Shown in pieces: positions 34,747 through 45,297 of a stretch of 64,000 nucleotides of DNA. The notes beneath the pieces are model-generated. The model searched no databases. It was not told the origin of the DNA and saw only the letters and a program-made list of their open reading frames with translations. Within the stretch, counting starts at the first letter, position 1; each line of letters opens with the position of its first letter. Made by a program: the position numbers and the translations under genes. Location of the stretch: assembly GCF_000009265.1 (NCBI RefSeq), contig NC_008380.1, positions 873,501-937,500 of the forward strand. The letters run 5' to 3'. Source of the DNA: Rhizobium johnstonii 3841 (GTDB lineage: Bacteria > Pseudomonadota > Alphaproteobacteria > Rhizobiales > Rhizobiaceae).

Positions 34747-35340
34747 TTGACTTTGACGCTGGCATACTATGCGAAGAATGCGGCGACCGCTGAGCGTGTG
34801 AGAGCCAGGATGGCTCGCCTCGGCGTAACTCCCGCAGGGCACAAGGTATGGACGGAGATCGAAGACGATTTCTGTCGTCTTCTGTATTTTGACCACTTCG
34901 CGCTGCGCCAAATACTCAGACATCGAACGGCGCGGGCAATTCAAGCGCGCTGCTGCGAGCTTGGATTTGGGCGGAAATATCACCGCTGGGGCCCATTAGA
35001 ACGGCAGAAGCTTCGAAAGTTGTATCCCGAGGCTTCTCGGGAAGAGATATGCGCCACGTTTCCCGACATCCCCTGGGAAAACATCCAAGCCGCTGCTCGC
35101 TATTATGGTTATCGGCGAAAAAAGAAGCGATACGTCATAACGGGCATCGCAGCCAATGATCAGGTTCGAGCTTTTTGCTACGATCTGGGGTGGATAATGC
35201 GGGACCTGGATGAGGAAAGCGGCACAGGCCGCTACTTTCAGAGAAACGGCAGCAGGCGCAAGTATCCAGATTTCAAGGCGATAAGCAAAGCCGTCAAGGC
35301 GCTCGGGGGCATCCTCGAAGTCCGTTGGCAAGAGGAATGA
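34747..35340 (+). CDS. Hypothetical protein with two SANT/Myb-like segments
   Basis: 197 residues from a TTG; the ATG at 34810 (MARLGVTPAGHKVW) is an alternative start. Two helical, Trp-centred segments occur: HKVWTEIEDDFCRLLYFDHF with ALRQILRHRTARAIQARCCE, and HRWGPLERQKLRKLYPEASR with WENIQAAARYYGYRRKKK. Each has the aromatic start and the terminal basic helix of SANT/Myb-type DNA-binding repeats. A DNA-binding role is inferred only. It is the last gene before the tRNA. Confidence 0.5.
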   Translation: MTLTLAYYAKNAATAERVRARMARLGVTPAGHKVWTEIEDDFCRLLYFDHFALRQILRHRTARAIQARCCELGFGRKYHRWGPLERQKLRKLYPEASREEICATFPDIPWENIQAAARYYGYRRKKKRYVITGIAANDQVRAFCYDLGWIMRDLDEESGTGRYFQRNGSRRKYPDFKAISKAVKALGGILEVRWQEE

Positions 35341-35515
35341 TGGCTCAGGGGTGTCAGGGCCGCATGTTGCATTCCATGTCGCGTGGATTCGCCGCTACCT
35401 AATTGAAACGCTTGGAAATCAACGCAAGCAGATGTAACACGCTTGCGACATGGGACTGGCTCGACTGAGTGGGCTGATCGCTCACTAACTAACTGAAATT
35501 GTCGAAGAAATTGAT

Positions 35516-35589
35516 TGGCTGGGGAACCTGGATTCGAACCAAGATTAACGGAGTCAGAGTCCGTCGTTCTACCATTGAACTATTCCCCA
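35516..35589 (-). tRNA. tRNA-Gln (CTG)
   Basis: The minus strand folds into a standard cloverleaf: acceptor arms TGGGGAA and TTCCCCA, a T-arm with TTCGAATC, and the anticodon stem ACGGA/TCCGT around the loop CTCTGAC, giving anticodon CTG. Discriminator G and an encoded CCA follow. It marks the border between accessory region and core genes; tRNA 3' ends are common island insertion sites. Confidence 0.95.
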
Positions 35590-35832
35590 GCATAAGCGAA
35601 CCGGCGGGCGGTCGGCTGGTGTGCGGCGCTTATAACCAAAAGCCGGGGAATTGCAAATAGCTGTTTTGAAAAAAATCGGTGCTGCCGCGGAAAGGTGAAA
35701 TCGCTGCAAATCCCTTGGTCCAAAAAAGAATTTGGCGATTTCGGCGGGCGCTGATATTCTTGCCGCAACGCAAAAATCGAATGAGCGCCTGCTGCATATC
35801 TCAAGACTTGCGCGGCGCGATGGAAAAACAAC

Positions 35833-37413
35833 GTGGAAGACCCCGAAGGCGGCGCAAAGCCGCAATTTGACGGGGCGCCGGCGGCAGGGCGCAAGGACGG
35901 CAAGAAGTCCAGGCGCCGCAAGGGCAAACGTGGCGGGCAATCCCGCAACGCGGCCCATCCCGCTTCGCATGAGCCTTCCGGCGGTGCCGGACAGCCAGCG
36001 CGCCCGATAGAAGATGCAGCCGGGAATCCGGCCCGCAAGCGCAAGCGTCGCCGTCGTGGCGGCCATGGTGCCGTGCAGGACGGTCCATCTATCCCCCAGG
36101 CAATGGAACAGACGGCAGCGGCAGGCAATGCTGTCCGTTCCGATAGCGATTCAGCGCCGAGCCGTCGCAGCCGCCGCAAACACCGCGGCAAGCGCGGTCT
36201 ACAGGGCCGGCCGCTGACATCGGCAAAACCAGCAGGTGCCCCGCAGCAGGAAAGCCGCGCGGAAGAAACGGTGCTCAGGGCCGACCTGCGTGAAGCACTG
36301 AATGGCGCGAGCGCCAACCGCAGGGGCCGCCAGGAAAGCCATTCCCATTCCGGGCATCAGGGTGATCGCCAGGCCGGCGAGCATGTGTGGCCGGAGGAGC
36401 TCTACGCCGCTCTCGATCTCGGCACCAACAATTGCCGTCTCCTCATTGCCCAGCCGACCCGTCCGGGTCAATTCCGTGTCGTCGATGCTTTTTCCCGCAT
36501 CGTGCGCCTCGGCGAGGGCCTTGCGGCCAGCGGCCGTTTGTCCGACGAGGCGATGGAGCGGGCGATCGAGGCCTTGAGGATCTGCGCCTCCAAGCTCAGG
36601 AACCGGGAGATCCGCCGCATGCGGCTGATCGCCACCGAAGCCTGCCGCCAGGCAGTCAATGGCGAGGACTTCCTCAGCCGGGTCGTTGCCGAAACCGGCC
36701 TTGCGCTCGAGATCATCGATCGCGAGACAGAGGCGCGGCTTGCCGTCTCCGGCTGCTCCTCGCTGGTCGGTCGTGAGACGCGCTCCGTCGTGCTCTTCGA
36801 TATCGGCGGCGGCTCGTCGGAGATCGCCGTCATCCGCATCGGCGACAATCGCTTCAGCCGCCTTGCCAATCACATCACCCACTGGACCTCGCTTCCGGTC
36901 GGCGTCGTGACGCTGTCGGAGCGCCATGGCGGGCACGACGTCACGCCGGAGGCCTTCGAAGGCATGGTGCGTGAAGTCGAAGGCATGCTTGGAAGCTTCG
37001 ATTGCCCGGAGATCGAGGTCGCCCAGACCGGCGACTTTCACCTGATCGGCACATCGGGCACGGTGACGACGCTTGCCGGCGTGCATCTCGACCTGCCGCG
37101 TTATGACCGGCGCAAGGTCGATGGCATCTGGCTGTCCGACGATGAGGTCTCCGCCATGCAGGCAAAGCTTCTCTCCTGGGATTTCGCAAGCCGCGCCGCC
37201 AATCCCTGCATCGGGCCTGACCGGGCCGATCTGGTGTTGGCCGGCTGCGCCATTCTCGAGGCGATCCGCCGCCGCTGGCCGAGCCCGCGCATGCGGGTTG
37301 CCGATCGCGGCTTGAGGGAAGGCTTGCTCACCGACATGATGGCCGATGACGGCGTGTGGCGGCGCAACCGCAACCGCCGCGGCCAGCGCGTGAGATCGCG
37401 AGATAAGGAATAG
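35833..37413 (+). CDS. ppx: Ppx/GppA exopolyphosphatase family protein with basic N-terminal extension
   Basis: 526 residues from a GTG at 35833. Residues 1-185 are low-complexity and rich in Arg, Lys, Gly and Ala ([26 protein letters not shown]). The Ppx/GppA domain begins [18 protein letters not shown] near residue 191, with the ASKHA phosphate loop, [12 protein letters not shown] as the second nucleotide loop, and [16 protein letters not shown]. It hydrolyses polyphosphate or pppGpp. The extension is absent from E. coli Ppx and may bind nucleic acid or polyphosphate (inference). rlmE follows after two bases. Confidence 0.9.
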   Translation: MEDPEGGAKPQFDGAPAAGRKDGKKSRRRKGKRGGQSRNAAHPASHEPSGGAGQPARPIEDAAGNPARKRKRRRRGGHGAVQDGPSIPQAMEQTAAAGNAVRSDSDSAPSRRSRRKHRGKRGLQGRPLTSAKPAGAPQQESRAEETVLRADLREALNGASANRRGRQESHSHSGHQGDRQAGEHVWPEELYAALDLGTNNCRLLIAQPTRPGQFRVVDAFSRIVRLGEGLAASGRLSDEAMERAIEALRICASKLRNREIRRMRLIATEACRQAVNGEDFLSRVVAETGLALEIIDRETEARLAVSGCSSLVGRETRSVVLFDIGGGSSEIAVIRIGDNRFSRLANHITHWTSLPVGVVTLSERHGGHDVTPEAFEGMVREVEGMLGSFDCPEIEVAQTGDFHLIGTSGTVTTLAGVHLDLPRYDRRKVDGIWLSDDEVSAMQAKLLSWDFASRAANPCIGPDRADLVLAGCAILEAIRRRWPSPRMRVADRGLREGLLTDMMADDGVWRRNRNRRGQRVRSRDKE

Positions 37414-37415
37414 GC

Positions 37416-38135
37416 ATGACCAAGGCACCGATCGCGGGAAACCGCACCGGCCGCAAGCTCGGCCAGCGCGTCAAGAACAAGAAGATGAAGGCCTCCTCCC
37501 GCCAATGGCTGGAGCGCCACATCAACGATCCCTATGTGCAGCGCGCCCAGCTTGAAGGCTATCGCGCCCGTGCCGCCTTCAAGCTGCTGGAGATCGACGA
37601 GAAACATCACATCCTGCGCGGCGCCAGGCGCATCATCGATCTCGGCGCTGCCCCCGGCAGCTGGTCGCAGATCGCCGCCAAGGTCACCGGCTCGACAGAT
37701 GATGATATTCGTGTGGCTGCGATCGATTTCCTCGAAATGACCCAACTGCCGGGGGTCAAGATCCTGCAGCTCGATTTCCTCGATCCCAGTGCGCCGGAAA
37801 AGCTGCTGGAGGCCGTCGGCGGTACACCGGATCTCGTCATATCGGACATGGCAGCGCCCACCACCGGCCACCACCGCACCGACCATCTGCGCACCATGCA
37901 TCTGTGCGAAGTCGCGGCGCATTTCGCCGTCGAAGTGCTGGGGGAAGGTGGACACTTCCTCACCAAGACCTTTCAGGGTGGCACCGAGCGTGAGTTGCTC
38001 GCCATGCTCAAGCAGAACTTCCGCCAGGTCGTCCATGTCAAACCGAACTCGTCGCGCGCCGAATCGGTCGAGATGTTCCTGCTGGCCAAGGGGTTCAAGG
38101 GGCGCAAGGCCGAAGGTGAAGCAGAGGAAGCTTGA
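37416..38135 (+). CDS. rlmE: 23S rRNA (uridine-2'-O)-methyltransferase RlmE
   Basis: 239 residues. The block [20 protein letters not shown] and [12 protein letters not shown] carries the first catalytic Lys. [17 protein letters not shown] is the SAM site, [17 protein letters not shown] the Asp, and GHFLTKTF the second Lys of the K-D-K-E tetrad; the final Glu lies in [10 protein letters not shown]. It methylates U2552 in the ribosomal A-loop. It is co-transcribed with the upstream ppx-like gene. Confidence 0.97.
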   Translation: MTKAPIAGNRTGRKLGQRVKNKKMKASSRQWLERHINDPYVQRAQLEGYRARAAFKLLEIDEKHHILRGARRIIDLGAAPGSWSQIAAKVTGSTDDDIRVAAIDFLEMTQLPGVKILQLDFLDPSAPEKLLEAVGGTPDLVISDMAAPTTGHHRTDHLRTMHLCEVAAHFAVEVLGEGGHFLTKTFQGGTERELLAMLKQNFRQVVHVKPNSSRAESVEMFLLAKGFKGRKAEGEAEEA

Positions 38136-38174
38136 TCTTTGGGCTGGTCCTGTCCGATGATGGCGATCGACTGC

Positions 38175-38265
38175 CTAATTCCTTAAATCGGAATCGATGT
38201 AGGGATAAATTATGCAGCAATTAAAAGCGCCACAGCCTCCTTTGCGCGTCTCAAAGGAGGCGCGG
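38175..38265 (+). repeat. Rhizobial intergenic repeat (ATTCCTTAAATCGGAATCGAT type)
   Basis: The 160-base gap after rlmE holds TTCCTTAAATCGGAATCGAT followed by a GGGATAAATTATGCAGCAAT tract and a CCTCCTTTGCGCGTCTCAAAGGAGG hairpin (split: stem CCTCCTTTG/CAAAGGAGG). A shortened relative lies at 49000-49035 (TCCTTGAATCGG, TTCCGATTTAGGGA). From experience this sequence recurs in R. leguminosarum/etli intergenic regions. Confidence 0.55.
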
Positions 38266-38293
38266 CGCTGCAAGGATTTGAACCGCTGATCCC

Positions 38294-38677
38294 ATGCTTC
38301 TTTACGTCACGCTCGGAACCAACGACCTTTATCGCGCAGGGCATTTTTACGATGCCGTGCTGCCTGTGCTCGGTTATCGTCGGCAGCGCTCTTCCGAAGA
38401 GGAAATCGGCTATGCCGCCGACGGCGATACGCGCTGCCGCTTCTGGGTGGTGACGCCGTTCAATCGCCGCCGGGCGACCTCAGGCAATGGCGCCATGGTG
38501 GCGCTTGCGGCCGAACGCCGAGCGGATGTCGATGCCTTCCATGCGGCGGCAATCGCGGCAGGCGCCGTGGATGAGGGTGAGCCCGGCCTGCGCTCCTACC
38601 ATGCCCATTTCTACGCCGCCTATGTGCGCGATCTCGACGGCAACAAGCTCTCTGCCGTTTGCGAAAACCCGGAGTAG
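38294..38677 (+). CDS. VOC (glyoxalase-fold) family protein
   Basis: 127 residues with the betaalphabetabetabeta pattern of a VOC domain: YVTLGTNDLYRAGHFYDAVLPVLGY at the start and HAHFYAAYVRDLDGNKLSAVCENPE at the end, where the Asp-Gly-Asn turn and terminal Glu are typical. A metal-dependent small-molecule enzyme is expected, with substrate unknown. It stands alone between two repeat-bearing gaps. Confidence 0.85.
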   Translation: MLLYVTLGTNDLYRAGHFYDAVLPVLGYRRQRSSEEEIGYAADGDTRCRFWVVTPFNRRRATSGNGAMVALAAERRADVDAFHAAAIAAGAVDEGEPGLRSYHAHFYAAYVRDLDGNKLSAVCENPE

Positions 38678-38686
38678 CGGCTGCCG

Positions 38687-38792
38687 AAAGCGCGTCGCGA
38701 TCTTTCAGATTTGCTCCCCGCGCTTTAGGTCCTTGTTCCCACGCATGTCGTTACCGCAAAACCGCTGCATACTTTTGCGCGACACGCTTTAT
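38687..38792 (-). repeat. Interspersed repeat, inverted copy of the 46.9 kb repeat
   Basis: Read on the minus strand it contains AAAGCGTGTCGCGCAAAAGT, CGGTTTTGCGGTAACGACATGCG and GGACCTAAAGCGCG followed by a GAAAGATCGCGACGCGC segment. This matches the unit at 46924-47033 almost throughout. It overlaps the gap between the VOC gene and the MFS gene. Confidence 0.7.
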
Positions 38793-40213
38793 TTCACCGC
38801 GTGCTGTTCGGCTTCAACAGTTGCTGCGGTTATTGCCTTGGAGCGGTGGCCGGAAACGAGTGCGCCGGCATTGCGGTCCATCCGGATGAAGGGAATGGTC
38901 GCAATGACGGTCAGTCCGGCGATGATATAGAAGGCGAGGTGGAAATCGGCCACTTGCAGCGCTTCGCCGCGGAAATAGATCGAGCTCTCCAGGATCGCGG
39001 CGGCGACCGCAACGCCGAGCGCCAGGCTGACCTGCTGCATCACCGAACTCATCGATGTCGCCTGGCTGGCTTCCGAATCTTCGATATCGGCGAAGGCAAG
39101 CGCGTTGACGCCGGTGAACATGAAGGAGCGGGAGAAACCGCCGAGCAGCAGGACGCCGATGATGACGAGGTGCGGCGTCGACGGCGTGAACAGGCCGGTG
39201 GCGACAGTCACCAGGGTCGTCACCATGGCGGCGCCGAGAAGCGTTGTGCGGAAGCCGGCGGCGGCGAAGACGCGCTTCGCCATGAACTTGGTGGTGATCG
39301 CCCCGATCGCGCCTGCAAAGGTGATGAGGCCGGATTGGAACGGCGTCAGCCCGAAGCCGAGCTGCAGCATCAGCGGCGTCAGGAAGGGCATGGCGCCGAC
39401 GCAAATGCGAAACAGCATGCCGCCCAAGGTGGAGGCCCGAAACGTCGGGTTCTTGAACAGGTTGAGATTGAGGATCGGCGCCGGATGCCGCTTGGCATGG
39501 CGCACGTAGAGGACGCCGCAGATGAGGCCGATCAAGGTGGCGGTGACGCCGATGATCGGCGGCAGGGCCGGCAGACTGACCACCGACAGGCCGAAGACGA
39601 CGCCTGCAGCCGAAAGCGAGGTCAGCACGAAACCGGTAAAATCGAGCCGCGGCGGCGCCGTCGCTTCCACCTCCGGCAGAAAAATCGTCGCAAGCCAGAT
39701 GCCGATGATGCCGACCGGCACGTTGATCAGGAAGATCCAGTGCCAGCTGAAATAGGTGGTGATGAAGCCGCCGAGCGGCGGGCCGGTGAGAGGGCCGACA
39801 AGAGCGGGGATGGTGAGCAGCGCCATGGCCGAGACCAGATCGCTGCGCTGCGTCGTGCGCACCAGCACGAGGCGGCCGACCGGCGTCATCATCGCGCCGC
39901 CCATGCCCTGCAGGAAGCGGGCAAACACGAATTCGATGAGGTTGGACGAAATTGCGCAGAAGATCGAGCCGATGACGAAGACCGAGATGGCAAGGCGGAA
40001 GATTTTCTTGGCGCCGAACCTGTCGGCCATCCAGCCGCTGACCGGGATGAACACCGCCAGCGCCACCATGTAGGAGGTCAGCGCCAGCTTCAGCGTGATC
40101 GGCCCGACATTGAGATCCGCCGCGATCGCCGGCAGCGCCGTCGCAATGACGGTCGAATCCATCTGTTCCATGAAGAGGGCGACGGCAAGGATCAGCGGGA
40201 CGATGCGATTCAT
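38789..40213 (-). CDS. MFS drug/proton antiporter, DHA2 (14-TMS) family
   Basis: 474 residues from the ATG at 40213 (MNRIVPLILAVALFMEQMDSTVIATALP). The motif DSTVIATALPAI is motif D1 of DHA2 exporters, GWMADRFGAKKIFRL is motif A and RFLQGMGGAMMTPVGRLVL is motif B/C-like. About 14 membrane segments are present. It should export a toxic small molecule at the expense of the proton gradient. It is divergent from the MBL-fold gene. The reported longer open frame has no support. Confidence 0.88.
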   Translation of the reverse strand: MNRIVPLILAVALFMEQMDSTVIATALPAIAADLNVGPITLKLALTSYMVALAVFIPVSGWMADRFGAKKIFRLAISVFVIGSIFCAISSNLIEFVFARFLQGMGGAMMTPVGRLVLVRTTQRSDLVSAMALLTIPALVGPLTGPPLGGFITTYFSWHWIFLINVPVGIIGIWLATIFLPEVEATAPPRLDFTGFVLTSLSAAGVVFGLSVVSLPALPPIIGVTATLIGLICGVLYVRHAKRHPAPILNLNLFKNPTFRASTLGGMLFRICVGAMPFLTPLMLQLGFGLTPFQSGLITFAGAIGAITTKFMAKRVFAAAGFRTTLLGAAMVTTLVTVATGLFTPSTPHLVIIGVLLLGGFSRSFMFTGVNALAFADIEDSEASQATSMSSVMQQVSLALGVAVAAAILESSIYFRGEALQVADFHLAFYIIAGLTVIATIPFIRMDRNAGALVSGHRSKAITAATVEAEQHAVK

Positions 40214-40437
40214 AGGCGGGAGCCTTGATGGGCGCGGAATGGAGCGGGGAAGGCCGGTGCTGTTTAGTCCCAGCTGCGGGTTCTGCCAATCCCCAAATCC
40301 GGGCCGATGACACGTTTGCTTCACGTCTGCGTGAGACGGCTTGCGCATTAACGTCGCTTGTCAAGATTGACATATGTTTACCTGGCCGGGGCAAGAAATC
40401 CGGCCGGAATCGACACTGGGGGCCGTGCGGTGGCGCA

Positions 40438-40471
40438 CCTGCACGTCATGAAGGCCTGCACGTCATGAAGG
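40438..40471 (+). repeat. 17-bp perfect tandem duplication
   Basis: CCTGCACGTCATGAAGG occurs twice head to tail at 40438-40454 and 40455-40471. Each copy has an ATG followed by AAGG, and the second AAGGA serves as ribosome-binding site for the ATG at 40480. Confidence 0.85.
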
Positions 40472-40479
40472 ATGGACAT

Positions 40480-41472
40480 ATGACAATTTCGTCGGGAATA
40501 AAGCGGCGCACCCTTTTTGCCGCAGGTCTTGGCCTGCTGGCGGCGCCGGTCGTTTTAAGAGAGAAGGCCGAAGCGGCCGCAACTGGAGCACACAATCATA
40601 TGGATGGAACGCCTTTGCCTGAGATCAATCAATTCAAGCTCGGTTCCTATAAGTTCACCGTCGTCCGCGACGGCACCAGCATTGTCGAAAAGCCCTATGA
40701 AACCTTCGGCACCAATCAGGATCCCGAAACGGTCAAGGCGTTGCTGACTACAAACTTCCTGCCGGCCGACAAGTTCATGAATGGCTATTCGCCGGCTCTC
40801 ATCGATACCGGTTCGGACGTCATCCTCGTCGATACCGGCTTCGGCGCTGGCGGCCGTGCACGCGGCGCCGGCCAGCTTGCAGAAGGCCTGAAGGCGGCAG
40901 GATATTCGGCCGACGACGTCACGCTGGTGGCGCTCACCCATCTGCACGGCGATCATATCGGCGGCTTGATGGAAGGCGGCGCGGCTGCCTTCAAGAATGC
41001 CCGCTATGTCGTCGGCCAGGCGGAATATGATTTCTGGTCGGACAAGGCACGTGAGGGCACACCGGCCGAGGGCGGCCACAAGGCGGTGCTCGCCAATGTC
41101 GTGCCGCTCGCCGAGAAGACCACCTTTATTAAGGACGGTGATAGCGTCGCACCCGGTGTGACTGCGATGCTGGCGTCCGGCCACTCGCCGGGCCATATGG
41201 TGTTCCACGTCGAATCCGAGGGCAAACGCCTGGTGCTCACAGGCGATACGGCCAACCATTATATCCTGTCGCTGCTGCGGCCGGATTGGGAGGTGCGCTT
41301 CGACATGGACAAGACGCAGGCAGCCGCCACCCGCCGCAAGGTTTTCGAGATGATCGCGACCGAAAAGATCGCCTTCCTCGGTTATCACATGCCATTCCCG
41401 GCAGTCGGCTTCGTCGAGAGGCAGGATGGCGGTTATCGCTTCGTGCCGAAGACCTATCAGTTCGACATCTAA
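40480..41472 (+). CDS. Metallo-beta-lactamase-fold hydrolase with Tat-like leader
   Basis: 330 residues from the ATG at 40480, seven bases after AAGGA. The N-terminus MTISSGIKRRTLFAAGLGLL has a double Arg before a hydrophobic stretch and an AEAAA cleavage region, a probable Tat signal. The metal motif THLHGDHIGGL is present, with GHSPGHMVFHV, LVLTGDTANH and GYHMPFP supplying the other His and Asp ligands. It is a periplasmic two-metal hydrolase, similar to quorum-lactonase-like or other MBL enzymes. Substrate unknown. It is divergent from the exporter gene. Confidence 0.85.
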   Translation: MTISSGIKRRTLFAAGLGLLAAPVVLREKAEAAATGAHNHMDGTPLPEINQFKLGSYKFTVVRDGTSIVEKPYETFGTNQDPETVKALLTTNFLPADKFMNGYSPALIDTGSDVILVDTGFGAGGRARGAGQLAEGLKAAGYSADDVTLVALTHLHGDHIGGLMEGGAAAFKNARYVVGQAEYDFWSDKAREGTPAEGGHKAVLANVVPLAEKTTFIKDGDSVAPGVTAMLASGHSPGHMVFHVESEGKRLVLTGDTANHYILSLLRPDWEVRFDMDKTQAAATRRKVFEMIATEKIAFLGYHMPFPAVGFVERQDGGYRFVPKTYQFDI

Positions 41473-41496
41473 TCCGAAGCGGTTCAGCCTTTCACG

Positions 41497-41575
41497 GAAG
41501 CGCTGGGCCGCTCTAACTTCTTGTTTTTATGCAATTTCGAACGGAAAAGTGCTTAGCGCTTTTCCCGAAATGCTC
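41497..41575. repeat. Palindromic rhizobial intergenic repeat
   Basis: The gap between the MBL gene and guaB holds GCTCTAACTTCTTGTTTTTATGC followed by a palindrome at 41543-41565 (GGAAAAG-TGCTTAGCG-CTTTTCC) and TGCTCTGGGCG. Variants of this sequence occur in many Rhizobium/Agrobacterium intergenic regions. Confidence 0.55.
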
Positions 41576-41595
41576 TGGGCGCATGGCACCCATGA

Positions 41596-43236
<1,641 letters not shown>

Positions 43237-43238
43237 CC

Positions 43239-43793
43239 ATGAAGGCGGGCAGCGGGATTCCTCTCTGGGTCGTCTCGCTGCTCGCAGCCCTCTGCCTTGC
43301 CGTGCTCGCCTGGACGACCTTCGGCTTCGTCGTTCCGTTCAAGCACGAAACCGGCCAAGCGGTGCTCGATACCTATTTCGCTGGTTACGACGAGTCGGCG
43401 GTCTTCCACATGCAGAAGCTGCTCGATGAGAACGAGACGGCGACCAGGCTGCTGCGCGCCATGTATTTCGGGCCGGAGCTGATCTTCCCGGCATTGCTGA
43501 CGGCGCTGCTGTTCCTCGCCTTCCTCAAGCTCGGTCCTGTCGGTTCGTGGTTCGGTCAATCGGTGCATCCGTTTGTCGGCAAGGCAGTTTACCTGCTGCC
43601 GTTCATCTACGGCATCGCCGACTACGGCGAAAACATCTCGAGCCTCATCGCCTTCGGCAACGGGGCGGATGCAGGTCTTGCAACGTACCTGCTGCCCTGG
43701 ATGACGCGATTGAAATTCGCAAGCCTCGCCATCTGCTTCATCCTCATCGCTCGGCTCGCCATCGCCCGCTGGCTCTCACCGCGCCGGGACTGA
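43239..43793 (+). CDS. Hypothetical four-TM membrane protein
   Basis: 184 residues with hydrophobic segments at about 8-30, 77-100, 113-135 and 150-172, and a first periplasmic loop with GYDESAVFHMQKLLDE. No named family is recognised. It starts two bases after the guaB stop and is probably co-transcribed with it. Confidence 0.7.
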   Translation: MKAGSGIPLWVVSLLAALCLAVLAWTTFGFVVPFKHETGQAVLDTYFAGYDESAVFHMQKLLDENETATRLLRAMYFGPELIFPALLTALLFLAFLKLGPVGSWFGQSVHPFVGKAVYLLPFIYGIADYGENISSLIAFGNGADAGLATYLLPWMTRLKFASLAICFILIARLAIARWLSPRRD

Positions 43794-43957
43794 AGCGCCG
43801 GGTAATCCACCCAACACCGTGACGGATTGCAAAACCGGTACGCCTGGACGGCATGCATTTGGCAACGCCGGTGCCGATGCGGGGCAGCGCTGGCATCCGG
43901 CTTTCCTTTCAGCTAATGCTCGCGTCGAAAGCGGAAGCGGAAAGGAAACGGCCACAC

Positions 43958-44374
43958 ATGACCGGCTATCAAATCTTCTGGCCACTCCTTGCCCATGTGG
44001 CCCTGGTCTATGGTCTTTACGCGCTTCTTGGGCTTCGGCGCGCAAAAATGGTCCGTGCCGGCGGCATCGCGAAATCGGATTATCGCGAAAACCGCAGCGA
44101 GCCGGCCGAAAGCCTCGTCGTCAAGAACTGTCTCGCCAACCAGTTCGAACTGCCTGTGCTCTTCCATGTCTGCTGCATTCTTCTTTATATCACGGACGCC
44201 GACAATATCGTCACCGTCGGGCTTGCCTGGGCCTTCGTCGTCCTGCGTTATGCTCACGCCGCCGTCCACGTCACCAGCAACGAATTGCGCTATCGCAGCC
44301 CGCTTTTTGCGGCAGGCTATGCCGTACTCGCTGCCATGTGGATCTGGCTCGCCGTTTGGATGGCAATCGGCTGA
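43958..44374 (+). CDS. MAPEG family membrane protein
   Basis: 138 residues from the ATG at 43958 (MTGYQIFWPLLAHVALVYGL). Four membrane segments and the motif NCLANQFELPVLFHVCCILL, matching the Asn-Glu-Pro pattern of MAPEG (eicosanoid/glutathione metabolism) proteins, are present. AAVHVTSNELRYRSPLF is the typical fourth-helix block. Bacterial members are poorly characterised. Confidence 0.85.
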   Translation: MTGYQIFWPLLAHVALVYGLYALLGLRRAKMVRAGGIAKSDYRENRSEPAESLVVKNCLANQFELPVLFHVCCILLYITDADNIVTVGLAWAFVVLRYAHAAVHVTSNELRYRSPLFAAGYAVLAAMWIWLAVWMAIG

Positions 44375-44539
44375 ACCTGCGTCGATCGCAGCCAATAGGA
44401 GGCCGTGCTCGATGTCCTCGACAACGCGATGACTGTCTCTCTTCTCTGAGGGAGGATGGCACAACCTGTCGAGGTCTTTTCGATGTTCCGTCAATCCCCG
44501 CTATATGCTGTGAGACCTTGATTTCACAGGCTTTTGCCG

Positions 44540-44559
44540 ACCGTTAAAATCTGAACGGT
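44540..44559. promoter_or_regulatory. Inverted repeat upstream of the TetR gene
   Basis: ACCGTT at 44540-44545 and AACGGT at 44554-44559 form a 6-bp inverted repeat with an 8-bp spacer, about 95 bases before the TetR start. A TetR autoregulatory operator is possible. Confidence 0.3.
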
Positions 44560-44651
44560 TCCATTTACGGCAGGTGAAGGCTTGCATGTCATACCCGCCC
44601 GACGCGCTGGCTGGCATATGCCTCCGTCGCGACAAAAAGAATGGGAACGAC

Positions 44652-45293
44652 ATGGGCGCGGAAAGCATGGATCGGATCGGCTTGCGCAGGAAGCCGAAGC
44701 AGGAGCGCAGCATCCAGAGGCTGGACCTCATTCTCGCCGCCGCCGCCAAGATCATCGCCGAAAAGGGCGTCAGCGCCATGCGGATGACGGAACTCGCCAT
44801 CGCCGCCAAGGTGCCGATCGGTTCGGTCTACCAGTATTTCCCGGAGAAGGCGGCGATCGTCAAAGCCCTGTTCGACCAGCACGCCTCGGCGATCCAGGCG
44901 AAGATGGCGGCGATGTTTGCTGACGTACAGTCAATCGACCAGGCGCTGGACGTCGTCTGCGCCACCATCGACTGGTATTACGATTCCTACCACAACGATC
45001 CCGTTTATCTCGGCGTCTGGATGGGAACGGAGACCGATCAGGATCTGCTGCAACTGAATATCGAGCACAGCGGTCACGTCGCCGGCATCTTCCGTGACGC
45101 CGTGCGTCAGCTGGCTCCCGACCTTTGCGACGAAGAAATGTATGCGCGCACTTACCTGTTCAGCCACCTGATCGGCGCCGTCATCCGGCTTGCCGCCGTC
45201 AGCGAGGAGGCCTTGGCGCGGCGTATGCTCGATGAGTGGAAGCGCGTCATCCGCGCCTCCCTTTTCGCCACGACCGTGGCGCGCGCCGCCTGA
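44652..45293 (+). CDS. TetR family transcriptional regulator
   Basis: 213 residues from the ATG at 44652 (MGAESMDRIGLRRKPKQERS). The helix-turn-helix is AKIIAEKGVSAMRMTELAIA followed by KVPIGSVYQYFPEKAAIVKAL, the canonical TetR block. The C-terminal ligand domain is unlike well-known members. Earlier ATGs in the frame are less likely. It ends four bases from the convergent LysR gene. Target unknown; autoregulation is plausible. Confidence 0.9.
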   Translation: MGAESMDRIGLRRKPKQERSIQRLDLILAAAAKIIAEKGVSAMRMTELAIAAKVPIGSVYQYFPEKAAIVKALFDQHASAIQAKMAAMFADVQSIDQALDVVCATIDWYYDSYHNDPVYLGVWMGTETDQDLLQLNIEHSGHVAGIFRDAVRQLAPDLCDEEMYARTYLFSHLIGAVIRLAAVSEEALARRMLDEWKRVIRASLFATTVARAA

Positions 45294-45297
45294 TCTC

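Noticed and set aside
38225..38290. tRNA-like stretch with GGATTTGAACC
   Set aside because: It resembles a T-arm complement, but no acceptor stem or anticodon arm can be built; it is part of an intergenic repeat.
38801..40228. 475-codon plus-strand frame opposite the MFS gene
   Set aside because: It is rich in Asp, Glu, Arg and Gly, as expected for the complement of a GC-rich membrane protein, and has no motifs.
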